Assembly: GCA_017469355.1 (NCBI GenBank)
Contig: JAFUGM010000056.1
Coordinates: 1 to 64,000 of the forward strand
From: Solobacterium sp.
GTDB taxonomy: Bacteria > Bacillota_I > Bacilli_A > Erysipelotrichales > Erysipelotrichaceae
Length of the DNA: 64,000 bases
Direction of reading: 5' to 3'
Under the pieces are notes generated by a model. That model did not search any database, had not been told where the DNA came from, and was given only the letters and a program-made list of their open reading frames with translations. A program made the position numbers and the translations under genes. Of the stretch, positions 47,785 through 55,741 are shown one piece after another. Numbering within the stretch: the first letter of the stretch is position 1; the number at the start of each line of letters is the position of its first letter.

Positions 47785-49629
47785 CTATTTATCTTTCTTT
47801 TTCGGGCAGGTAAACCATATGGCGGCGAATGGGGCCAGCCGGATTGTAATTTTCTGTGGAAATCTTGCCGGCTCCTTCACTTTCTTTGTGCGAAGCGGCT
47901 CGAAGTTGCACATATTACAGCCATCATAGATGTCCTTTTCCGTATTAATGATCTCCGTCCAGGTTCCCTTCTGTGGAACCGGGACATCATAGATTTCATA
48001 AGAAGCAGGCGTCAGATTCATGATACAGAGCAGATACTCCTTTTCATCTTCCCGATAGAAGCTGTATACCGACTGCTTTGTATTGTCTGCGTCAATCCAT
48101 TGGAACCCGCCAAAGTCATAGTCCTTCTGATACAGTGCCGGATGGCTGGTATAGGTGCGGTTCAGATCAGTGAAGAAGCGCAGGAAACTGTCATGTCTGG
48201 GATAGGATAACAAAAACCAGTCAAGCTCCTTCTTCTCATCAAACTCCCGGAAGGACGCAATTTCATTTCCCATGAAGTTCAACTTCTTCCCAGGATGGGC
48301 AAACATATAGGCATACATATTTTTTACCTGGGCAAACTTCTGTTCGTAGGTTCCCCACATCCGGTCAATAACCGTCTTCTTTCCATGAACGTTTTCATCA
48401 TGGCTGAGCGGGAGAATAAACCGTTCACTGTAGAAATAGGCCATGGAGAAGGTCAGTTTATGGTGATCATAGACCCGATAAATCGGATCGGTGGAATAGT
48501 ACTTCAGCGTATCGTTCATCCATCCAAGATCCCACTTATAGTCAAAGCCCAGCCCGCCATCGAGTGTAGAAGCAGTCACATGAGCGAAGTCGGAGGAATC
48601 TTCTGCAATGAGCATCACACTTGGGAATTCCTTTTTCAGGTAGTAGTTCATCCGTTTCATGAAGTTCAGAGCACCTTCATTGGTTCCCCGATTGGAGTTT
48701 CCACCCCAGTAGATCATGTTGGATACCGCATCCATGCGGATACCGTCAATATGATAGGTAGCACACCAGAATACCGCACTGCTGATCAGAAAAGAGCGAA
48801 CCTCCTCACTCCATAAGTCAAAGTTCAATGTTCCCCATTGGCTTTCCGCATCTTCCGCCTTCCGATATTCGTAAAGCGCCTGCCCATCAAACCGCCGCAG
48901 ACCAAAACTGTCTTTGACGAAGTGCACCGGAACCATGTCCATGATGACGCCGATCCCATTCTCATGACATGCATTCACAAAGGACGCAAATTCGGTGGGA
49001 TTGCCATAGCGGCTTGTACAGCTGAAATAACCGGAGGCCTGGTAGCCCCAGGACCCATCAAAGGGATATTCATTCAGCGGCATCAGTTCGATATGGGTAT
49101 ACCCATGTTCCAGAACATAGGGAATCAGATGTTCTTCCAGCATCTGGTAGGTATAGGGATACTCCCCATTCTGTTTCCATCCGCCCGCATAGACTTCATA
49201 GATGGAAACCGGACGGTCAAAACAGGCAGTCCGCTCCTTCATCCAGGTCTCATCACTCCAGTGAATATCATGGAGATCATAGACCTTGGATGCGGTCTCA
49301 GGACGGGTCTCGCTGTAAAAGGCATAGGGATCGCTCTTATCCAGGAAATTGCCATCCTTGTCTTCAATCCGATATTTATAGGAATCCCATTCCTTTACTT
49401 CCGGAAGAAAGATACTCCAGATTCCACTGAATCCGGTTCGGGACATACGTGCCGCATTGCCATCCCAGTTATTAAAACTTCCAATCACACTGACATTGCG
49501 CGCGTGGGGCGCATATACCGTAAACCGGACACCCTCACTGCCTTCATAAGAAAAATGGGCACCGAACATCTTCCATGCGTCAATACAATGACCTTGATGG
49601 AAATCCTCAATGATTCTGGCCTGATCCAT
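47785..49629 (-). CDS. glgB: 1,4-alpha-glucan branching enzyme (GH13)
   Basis: 614 aa. It creates alpha-1,6 branches. CBM48 start 'GVRFTVYAPHARNVSVIGSF', GH13 regions 'VIMDMVPVHFVKD', 'DGIRMDAVSNMIYW' (nucleophile Asp), 'MLIAEDSSDF' (acid Glu) and 'LPLSHDENVH'. Length fits GlgB without the extra N1 domain. A perfect hairpin lies 28 bases before the gene. Confidence 0.97.
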   Translation of the reverse strand: MDQARIIEDFHQGHCIDAWKMFGAHFSYEGSEGVRFTVYAPHARNVSVIGSFNNWDGNAARMSRTGFSGIWSIFLPEVKEWDSYKYRIEDKDGNFLDKSDPYAFYSETRPETASKVYDLHDIHWSDETWMKERTACFDRPVSIYEVYAGGWKQNGEYPYTYQMLEEHLIPYVLEHGYTHIELMPLNEYPFDGSWGYQASGYFSCTSRYGNPTEFASFVNACHENGIGVIMDMVPVHFVKDSFGLRRFDGQALYEYRKAEDAESQWGTLNFDLWSEEVRSFLISSAVFWCATYHIDGIRMDAVSNMIYWGGNSNRGTNEGALNFMKRMNYYLKKEFPSVMLIAEDSSDFAHVTASTLDGGLGFDYKWDLGWMNDTLKYYSTDPIYRVYDHHKLTFSMAYFYSERFILPLSHDENVHGKKTVIDRMWGTYEQKFAQVKNMYAYMFAHPGKKLNFMGNEIASFREFDEKKELDWFLLSYPRHDSFLRFFTDLNRTYTSHPALYQKDYDFGGFQWIDADNTKQSVYSFYREDEKEYLLCIMNLTPASYEIYDVPVPQKGTWTEIINTEKDIYDGCNMCNFEPLRTKKVKEPARFPQKITIRLAPFAAIWFTCPKKKDK

Positions 49630-49656
49630 ACTGCATCCTCTATTCTAAATTGATGT

Positions 49657-49681
49657 GATACCGGCGGATGATGCCGGTATC
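49657..49681. repeat. Perfect hairpin in the glgB leader
   Basis: GATACCGGC (49657-49665), 7-nt loop, GCCGGTATC (49673-49681). No T-run on either strand, so an RNA control or stability element is likelier than a terminator. A possible minus promoter (TTGCAA, 17 bp, GACAAT) lies just upstream at about 49700-49730. Confidence 0.5.
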
Positions 49682-49757
49682 AATACGTGACTTTATTGTC
49701 CATGGTTCTTAGTGAAATTGCAATTACGATTCCACGTAAGACACATAGCTGAAATAA

Positions 49758-49795
49758 CAAAAATGGAAGGACGGGTGCGTTCACACCCGTCCATC
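49758..49795 (-). terminator. pgcA terminator
   Basis: GGACGGGTG (49769-49777) and CACCCGTCC (49784-49792), 9-bp stem; reading minus TTCCATTTTTG follows. Confidence 0.75.
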
Positions 49796-49805
49796 ATTCC
49801 ATTAC

Positions 49806-51488
49806 TCAGGAGAGAATCGGCTTGCAGGCATCTGCGAGCTCGTCTTTTTCCTTCTGCGCCTCCGCAAGATCCTTGCCAAGGGTTGTGAAGTATGTCTTGA
49901 TCTTCGGTTCGGTTCCGGAAGGCCGTACCACAACGGAAGCACCATCTTCCAGTGTGTAGATCAGTACATTTGACTTCGGGAGACCGGTTTCTTCCGGCTT
50001 ATCATAGTCCGTTACCTTAACAACCTTACGTCCAGCAAACTCCGTCGGCGCATTGTTCCGCAGGCCATCCATGATTCCAGCCATCTTATCCATTCCCGAA
50101 AGTCCCGGGAATTCAAAGCTGTCAACCTTGTTCAGGTAGCGGCCATACTGCGCATAGATCTCTTCCAGACGCTGTTTGATGGAAGAACCAATGGAGCGGT
50201 AGTACGCTGCCATTTCGCATATCAACATGGAGCCGATGATCGCATCCTTATCTCTGACATACGGTCCAGCCAGATATCCATAGCTCTCTTCAAATCCGAA
50301 GATGAAGCGATCCACTTCCCCGTCTGCTTCCAGATGGGCAATCTGGTCACCAATCCACTTGAATCCAGTCAGAACATGGCGAAGCTCTACGCCATAGTGT
50401 TCCGCAACCTTATCCGCAAGCGGTGTCGAAACAATGGACATCACGGCGACCGGTTTTTCCGGCATGGTTCCCCGTTCGATCCGTCCCTGGCAGATGTAGT
50501 CCAGAAGCAGAACGCCCATTTCATTTCCGCTGACCAGCTCATACGTGCCATCCGGACACTTCATAGCGATACCGACACGGTCCGCATCCGGGTCTGTTGC
50601 CAACATCAGATCTGCACCGGTCTGCTCTGCTAACTGAAGTCCCTTTTCTAAAGCCTCGAAGATCTCCGGGTTGGGATACGGGCAGGTTGTGAAGTAGCCA
50701 TTCGGGTATTCCTGCTCAGGAACGATCGTAATATCGGTAATACCCATGTCCTTGAGCACATGCGTTACCGGAACAAGACCCGTTCCATTCAGCGGGGAGT
50801 AAACCAGCTTCAGTCCGGCTGTTTTGCATAAGCCCGGGCGTACCTGACGCGCTTCGATTGCTTCATAAAGCGCATCCTTACAGTCATCACCAACAAACTT
50901 GATCAGTCCGTTTTCCACACCTTCCGCAAAGCTGATATACTTTGCGCCATTCAGTACATCGGTCTTCTGAATGCTGTCATAAACGACTGCCGCCGCATCA
51001 TCTGTCATCTGGCAGCCATCCGGTCCATACGCCTTAAAGCCATTGTATTTGGCAGGATTATGGGACGCGGTAATCATGATTCCGGCATTGCAGTTGTAAT
51101 ATCTTGTCGCAAAGCTCAGTGCCGGCACCGGCATCAGTTCATCATAAATACGAACATGAATTCCGTTTGCCGCAAGAACGCCAGCCGCATCACGTGCGAA
51201 GTTCCATCCCTTAAGACGGGAGTCATAGGAGATCGCAACCGTCTGTGTTCCACCCTGTGTCTTAACCCAGTCCGCAACACCCTGTGTTGCCTGGCGCACA
51301 ACCCAGATATTCATCCGGTTTGTTCCAGCACCCAGTGTCCCGCGCAGTCCGGCTGTACCAAACTTCAGCGCAACCGCAAAACGTTCCTTAATCGCATCTT
51401 CATCATCCTTGATGGAGAGCAGCTCCGTCTGCAGATCGACATCGAGAAGATCCGCATCCAGCCAGCGTTTATATTCATCCAGATACAT
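49806..51488 (-). CDS. pgcA: Phosphoglucomutase (alpha)
   Basis: 560 aa. It interconverts Glc-1-P and Glc-6-P. 'GIMITASHNPAKYNGFKAYG' holds the phosphoserine, 'ATDPDADRVGIA' the Mg site, 'FGFEESYGYLAGPYVRDKDA' the sugar specificity loop and 'VVRPSGTEPKIKTYF' the phosphate loop. It joins the glycogen, cellobiose-phosphorylase and glycolytic pathways. Placed upstream of glgB with separate terminator. UDP-glucose supply for the envelope is an additional likely role. Confidence 0.96.
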   Translation of the reverse strand: MYLDEYKRWLDADLLDVDLQTELLSIKDDEDAIKERFAVALKFGTAGLRGTLGAGTNRMNIWVVRQATQGVADWVKTQGGTQTVAISYDSRLKGWNFARDAAGVLAANGIHVRIYDELMPVPALSFATRYYNCNAGIMITASHNPAKYNGFKAYGPDGCQMTDDAAAVVYDSIQKTDVLNGAKYISFAEGVENGLIKFVGDDCKDALYEAIEARQVRPGLCKTAGLKLVYSPLNGTGLVPVTHVLKDMGITDITIVPEQEYPNGYFTTCPYPNPEIFEALEKGLQLAEQTGADLMLATDPDADRVGIAMKCPDGTYELVSGNEMGVLLLDYICQGRIERGTMPEKPVAVMSIVSTPLADKVAEHYGVELRHVLTGFKWIGDQIAHLEADGEVDRFIFGFEESYGYLAGPYVRDKDAIIGSMLICEMAAYYRSIGSSIKQRLEEIYAQYGRYLNKVDSFEFPGLSGMDKMAGIMDGLRNNAPTEFAGRKVVKVTDYDKPEETGLPKSNVLIYTLEDGASVVVRPSGTEPKIKTYFTTLGKDLAEAQKEKDELADACKPILS

Positions 51489-51517
51489 TATTAAGTTCCT
51501 TTCTGTGTTTATTCGTC

Positions 51518-51550
51518 AAAAAAACGGAAGATGCGCTCCGGCATCTTCCT
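51518..51550 (-). terminator. ptsH terminator
   Basis: GGAAGATGC, loop GCTCCG, GCATCTTCC; reading minus GTTTTTTT follows. Confidence 0.85.
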
Positions 51551-51565
51551 GATTGTCGATTCAGA

Positions 51566-51832
51566 TTAAGCGATTACTTTCTGAGCACGAAGTACTTCTT
51601 CAATTGTCTTAACCGCAACATCCTCATCATCGCCGTCGCAGGTGATGGTGATTTCGGACTGTGTCGGGATACCCAGGGACATAACGCCCATGATGGACTT
51701 CATGTTTACTGTACGACCCTTGTACGCAACCTTAACTTCGCTCTTGAACTTGCTTGCAGCATTAACTGCTACAGTAGCAGGGCGTGCGTGCAGTCCTACG
51801 GGATCTACAACTGTTACGGAAATCTGTTTCAT
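51566..51832 (-). CDS. ptsH: Phosphocarrier protein HPr
   Basis: 88 aa. It transfers phosphate from Enzyme I to sugar-specific EII proteins. 'DPVGLHARPA' has the active His15; 'VNMKSIMGVMSLGI' has the Ser46 region used by HPr kinase for CcpA-dependent catabolite control in Bacillota. No ptsI follows, unlike many relatives; a terminator ends the transcript. This HPr could be the link to the CcpA-like operators by the GH94 gene. Confidence 0.97.
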   Translation of the reverse strand: MKQISVTVVDPVGLHARPATVAVNAASKFKSEVKVAYKGRTVNMKSIMGVMSLGIPTQSEITITCDGDDEDVAVKTIEEVLRAQKVIA

Positions 51833-51863
51833 TTCAATATTACCTCCTTAGGAATTTACCTAG

Positions 51864-51892
51864 ATTTTACTTCAATCGATGTGTTCTTGCAA
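51864..51892 (-). promoter_or_regulatory. ptsH promoter
   Basis: Reading minus: TTGCAA (51887-51892), 17 bp, TAAAAT (51864-51869). Good match to the sigma-70 consensus. Confidence 0.65.
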
Positions 51893-51918
51893 GCGGTTAC
51901 ATACCATTTGCCCAAACC

Positions 51919-52395
51919 CTATTTATGATATGGTTCATGGTTCAAAATACGGAAACTGCGATAGATCTGCTCGATGACCAGCACCCGACAAAGTCCATGA
52001 GGAAATGTATTATCTGAGAGTTTCCATCGGATATCGGCCCGCCGGATCAGGTCTTCACTGACCCCCAGGGATCCTCCGATCACAAAGTCAATCACCGGTT
52101 TCCCACTTATTCGGCATTGATCAATGCGCTTTGATAACGCAACACTGTCCATCGGCTTTCCCGCAAGGTCGAGAAGAATCATGTAATCATTGTCTTTGAC
52201 ATGGGATAATAACCGCTGTCCCTCGATCCGTTTTACCTGTTCATTCTCCGCAGCAGAATTAGACTCGGGTGCCTTTTCATCCACCACCTCAATCAGTTCG
52301 ATTCGATCATAAGGACGAATTCGCTTTTCAAACTCCGCAATGCCGTCCTTTAACCATTTATCACGAAGCTTTCCGCACGCAATGATCCGAATCAT
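51919..52395 (-). CDS. rlmH: 23S rRNA pseudouridine1915 N3-methyltransferase
   Basis: 158 aa, standard length. It methylates pseudouridine 1915 of 23S rRNA. 'MIRIIACGKLRDKWLKDGIA', 'MILLDLAGKPMDS', the SPOUT knot 'VIDFVIGGSLGVSEDLIRRA' and the end 'FRILNHEPYHK' are all conserved. Start overlaps the htrA-like stop as ATGA. Confidence 0.98.
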   Translation of the reverse strand: MIRIIACGKLRDKWLKDGIAEFEKRIRPYDRIELIEVVDEKAPESNSAAENEQVKRIEGQRLLSHVKDNDYMILLDLAGKPMDSVALSKRIDQCRISGKPVIDFVIGGSLGVSEDLIRRADIRWKLSDNTFPHGLCRVLVIEQIYRSFRILNHEPYHK

Positions 52396-53471
52396 TTCAA
52401 CTCCACACTCAGCGCATTGGAAGCACCGCCATGGATCACCGAAAGATTGATCACATCTCCGCTTTCATGACTGTAGAGTACCTTGCGCAGAGAATCCTCT
52501 GCACTGAGCAGAACTTCATCTGCCGAGACAAGAATATCATTTGCCTGTAAGCCGGCTTCCTGAGCGGGAGAGCCCTCTATGACTTCCATAATCACTAATC
52601 CGCTGTTCTGATCAAGCGGAAGGTTCATTGCGCTTTTCTGATACAGTTCAAGATCTTTGAGATCCCTGGTAATCACACCAAGGTATCCACGGTTGACTTC
52701 TCCGTTTCTTCGTAACTGTTCCGCCGCGATCAGCACTTCTGAAATCCCCGCAGCTCGATTCAGCTGGCGTTCGCCATCCTCCGTTTCCGCATACAGCAGT
52801 CCAATCATCTGCCCGCTGAGGTTAAGCAGGGGTCCGCCTTCCATTTCCGAACTGATTCTGAGATCCGTATGAATCTCTTCCCGGATCCACTCCTGTTCTT
52901 CCCCACTCACATACTTCTGCCCAGACATGGACACCACTCCAAACGAGGTTTCTCCGATCCCCGTATGAAGATTTCTTCCGCCAAGCGCAATCGCATATTC
53001 ACCCTGCGCAAGGGAAAGCGATGATCCCATATCGATCGCCTCTACATCAAATTCCGGATGCGTCAGAAACAGGGCAATTCCAAGTAGTTCATCGGTTCCC
53101 CGCAGTTCTGCTTCATAGGAAAGCCCATTGTCAAAACGAACAACGTAGAGTTCCCCTTCTCCCTGTGTCGCGGAAGAGGAGCTGAGAATCCATACATCTG
53201 TTCCCATGACGGAGTAGATCACGCCGCTGAAAATCCGCTCTTCCTGCTCATTGACCGTGGAAATCGTAACGGTTTTATGACGCTCTTCCGCTACGGTTTC
53301 GGTAATATCGGTGATATATCCTTCAATCGTATGTGTCGTAACGGTGACATCTTCTGGTCCTTCATTCCGCAGTTCTGCGGTTTCCGCAGGACGCTGGTCA
53401 TAAAGACGCAGTGTGAGCCATACGTTCCACAGTAAAAATCCTGCTGCAACTGCCGCCATCCACTTTTTCAT
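52392..53471 (-). CDS. HtrA-like pseudoprotease with PDZ domain
   Basis: 359 aa from ATG 53471, with GGAGGTG ten bases upstream; a GTG at 53483 lies inside that site. One N-terminal membrane segment ('WMAAVAAGFLLWNVWLTLRL'), a trypsin-like domain, and a C-terminal PDZ domain ('NRGYLGVITRDLKDLELYQK' to the end). It aligns along its length with HtrA, but the His region NNHVV is SSSSA (97-101), the TDIAVL Asp region is LGIALF (about 130-135), and GNSGGPL is EMEGGPL (209-215). All three triad residues are gone while the fold signature remains. It keeps the walJ-htrA-rlmH position. Probably a membrane-bound scaffold or sensor rather than a protease. Confidence 0.85.
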   Translation of the reverse strand: MKKWMAAVAAGFLLWNVWLTLRLYDQRPAETAELRNEGPEDVTVTTHTIEGYITDITETVAEERHKTVTISTVNEQEERIFSGVIYSVMGTDVWILSSSSATQGEGELYVVRFDNGLSYEAELRGTDELLGIALFLTHPEFDVEAIDMGSSLSLAQGEYAIALGGRNLHTGIGETSFGVVSMSGQKYVSGEEQEWIREEIHTDLRISSEMEGGPLLNLSGQMIGLLYAETEDGERQLNRAAGISEVLIAAEQLRRNGEVNRGYLGVITRDLKDLELYQKSAMNLPLDQNSGLVIMEVIEGSPAQEAGLQANDILVSADEVLLSAEDSLRKVLYSHESGDVINLSVIHGGASNALSVELK

Positions 53472-54219
53472 TCGGCCAGTCACCTCCTTTAATCAGTTCG
53501 TTCTGCGCTGCCGAACAGAGAATCAGTCCATTTCTGCGGTCCGGGTGATGTTCCAGCATATTACCGGAGACTTCCAGCGCACGCTCCCGTGTATTTGCCT
53601 GCTCACTGATGTGGGCAAGGATAATCATTTTCGTATTCGATGTCACGATCTTTTTGAGAATCGCCGCACAGTCTTCATTGCATAGATGACCATTATCCCC
53701 GGCAATCCGCATCTTCAGAAACATCGGACGCGATGTCTTCATCAACATCTCCACATCATGATTACTTTCTAGGACGATATAATCCGCTCCCTTCATCAGG
53801 GGAAGATACGCATCACGGATATATCCGGTATCCGTCACATAGACCAGGGTCTCCTGAAAGCTTTTGATGATATATCCCGTGGTATGTTCCGCATCATGGC
53901 TCAAGGCGATGGGAGTAATCGTCAGATGTTCTACGGAGAAAGACTCCCCAGGCACCACCGGGATGGTAGAAATCCCCTTGATCGATACCGGGCTATAGAT
54001 CGTCCGATCCGCAACGAGCGCGATTCGGGCGATATGATCCGTATGATCATGCGTGATCAATACCGCATCGATGTCTTCCATAGTGGTATTTGTCGCCGCA
54101 AGGGAATCAAGAATACACCGCTTCGTTCCGCCGCAGTCAATCAGGATGGAGGTATGTTCATCCTTGAGCAGGAAGCAGTTGCCTTTCGATCCGCTTTCAA
54201 ATATCGCAAAATGCATCAT
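53398..54219 (-). CDS. walJ: MBL-fold hydrolase, WalJ/YycJ family
   Basis: 273 aa. Metallo-beta-lactamase fold with 'HDHTDH' metal motif, 'LSHDAEHTTGY', 'YVTDTGY' and 'LESNHD' further ligands. Family members are linked to DNA-exonuclease or cell-wall/division coordination. Here it follows the M23 peptidase and overlaps the start of the htrA-like gene by 74 bp. In Bacillus and relatives it follows walRKHI, which are not present here. Confidence 0.93.
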   Translation of the reverse strand: MMHFAIFESGSKGNCFLLKDEHTSILIDCGGTKRCILDSLAATNTTMEDIDAVLITHDHTDHIARIALVADRTIYSPVSIKGISTIPVVPGESFSVEHLTITPIALSHDAEHTTGYIIKSFQETLVYVTDTGYIRDAYLPLMKGADYIVLESNHDVEMLMKTSRPMFLKMRIAGDNGHLCNEDCAAILKKIVTSNTKMIILAHISEQANTRERALEVSGNMLEHHPDRRNGLILCSAAQNELIKGGDWPNEKVDGGSCSRIFTVERMAHTASL

Positions 54220-54222
54220 ACG

Positions 54223-55737
54223 CTAGCAGGGCAGGAAGCCGTCACACGGGTCCCGTCGTTCTCCTTCATACATGATAAAGAAATGCGTGTGAGGTCCCGT
54301 CGCAAGACCCGTCATGCCGATCTGACCGATGATATCGCCCTTATCTACGACGGTTCCCTCCTCCAGCGGAGACGGCACATTCATATGACCATAGTAGGTT
54401 TCATAACCGTTGTTATGATCGATGATGATGTAGTTTCCGTTAATTCCGTTATAGGAATTCACTTCAATCACACCACGGTCTGCCGCGTAGATGTTTCCAT
54501 AACGGTCATAGGCGTTTTGAATATCGATGGCCCGATGTCCGTAATAACAACCCCAATGACAGGAGATATACGGGTTGTCGACCGGCCAGCGGAAGGACCC
54601 GGTACCAGTTCCCGGCAATACCATCGTACCGACCGCAATGATTTCATTGATCGGCTGTAAGGTGTCTACCGAGGAAGTCAGAGAACCGCTGACCAGAACA
54701 CCATTGATCCACCGTTCGGTATACAGGGAGTTCTTCGATCCATCGACTGCGACCTGAACCTGATGGATCTCCCCTTCCCGGATCGTATTATCGGTCTGGT
54801 AAATCGTATCTGCGATAATCGGTTCCTTTTTCATGGATTCCTTGGTTACCACAATATCGATCGGAGAAGTGAAGTAAGTAACACATAATTCCATTCCTTC
54901 ACTGAGAATCTGATCCGTTCCGGTAATCTGATCCCGGTTAATATTCATTACCTGGGTTGCGGAAAGGTCATGGTTCTTTGAACCTACACCAGCCACGGTG
55001 TCATAGGTCTGAACCGTATAGTATTCCCGCTCTATATTTTCACCATATTCCAGATAGTCGAGCACTTCTTCCGCAGTGGTTTTGATATTATCTGGCGACG
55101 TGTATGCCGGCTGCATCGTAATAGTCTGTAATACCGTTACACCGACCGAACGGGATCCATAGGTCTTAAGCGGCGGCGTGCTTTCTCCGCGGTTAAGCAG
55201 CGCGAGTTCTTCCGGTTCAATGAAGTAGGACATGTATTGATTCATCGCCTCATTGAACAGATCTTCATCCGAAATATAGATTTCAGCGTAGATGCCGTTT
55301 TCATCCGAAAACTCCACACCCGTACAGCGCAACGTAAACAGGCGATTCTCCTTCAGATAGGAAAAAATCGCCTCATCGATATTTTCATAGGTCATATAAC
55401 TCTGCTCGGAAATCAGATAGACATCTGTCCCAAGCGCAAGTTTTGAGCCGGGATACTCCGCCTCATAAAGTTCCTTGTAGGTGCTCTGAAGGAAACTGTC
55501 CAGTTCCCCTTTCGCACTCAGCACGCCGACCAGCTCTCCATCACTGTAAAGACGGAAGACTTCATGCGGTGTGCTGTCAATCCGCTCTGCCCGCTGTGAA
55601 AGAACGGAAGAGGAATTCTCCTCCGCAAGCGTATAGGCGTAGGGCTGTGCCACCAGTTTCAACGCACTCGGCAATCCAAAGACCACCGCGAAGGAACCTA
55701 ACAGACACCCAAACAAAACCAGCACACGTTTGATCAT
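54223..55737 (-). CDS. Secreted M23 peptidase with LysM- and G5-like domains
   Basis: 504 aa from ATG 55737 with GGAG seven bases upstream; earlier in-frame starts overlap dnaB. N-terminal membrane anchor or signal ('VLVLFGCLLGSFAVVFGLPS'), a long extracellular region, a LysM-like segment (about 235-285, 'YTVQTYDTVAGVGSKNHDLS'), a G5-like segment, and a C-terminal peptidase M23 domain with 'GHRAIDI' and 'GPHTHFFI' as zinc ligands. It should cleave peptidoglycan cross-bridges and is placed between dnaB and walJ, pointing to a role in cell-wall growth. Confidence 0.9.
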   Translation of the reverse strand: MIKRVLVLFGCLLGSFAVVFGLPSALKLVAQPYAYTLAEENSSSVLSQRAERIDSTPHEVFRLYSDGELVGVLSAKGELDSFLQSTYKELYEAEYPGSKLALGTDVYLISEQSYMTYENIDEAIFSYLKENRLFTLRCTGVEFSDENGIYAEIYISDEDLFNEAMNQYMSYFIEPEELALLNRGESTPPLKTYGSRSVGVTVLQTITMQPAYTSPDNIKTTAEEVLDYLEYGENIEREYYTVQTYDTVAGVGSKNHDLSATQVMNINRDQITGTDQILSEGMELCVTYFTSPIDIVVTKESMKKEPIIADTIYQTDNTIREGEIHQVQVAVDGSKNSLYTERWINGVLVSGSLTSSVDTLQPINEIIAVGTMVLPGTGTGSFRWPVDNPYISCHWGCYYGHRAIDIQNAYDRYGNIYAADRGVIEVNSYNGINGNYIIIDHNNGYETYYGHMNVPSPLEEGTVVDKGDIIGQIGMTGLATGPHTHFFIMYEGERRDPCDGFLPC

Positions 55738-55741
55738 GAGC

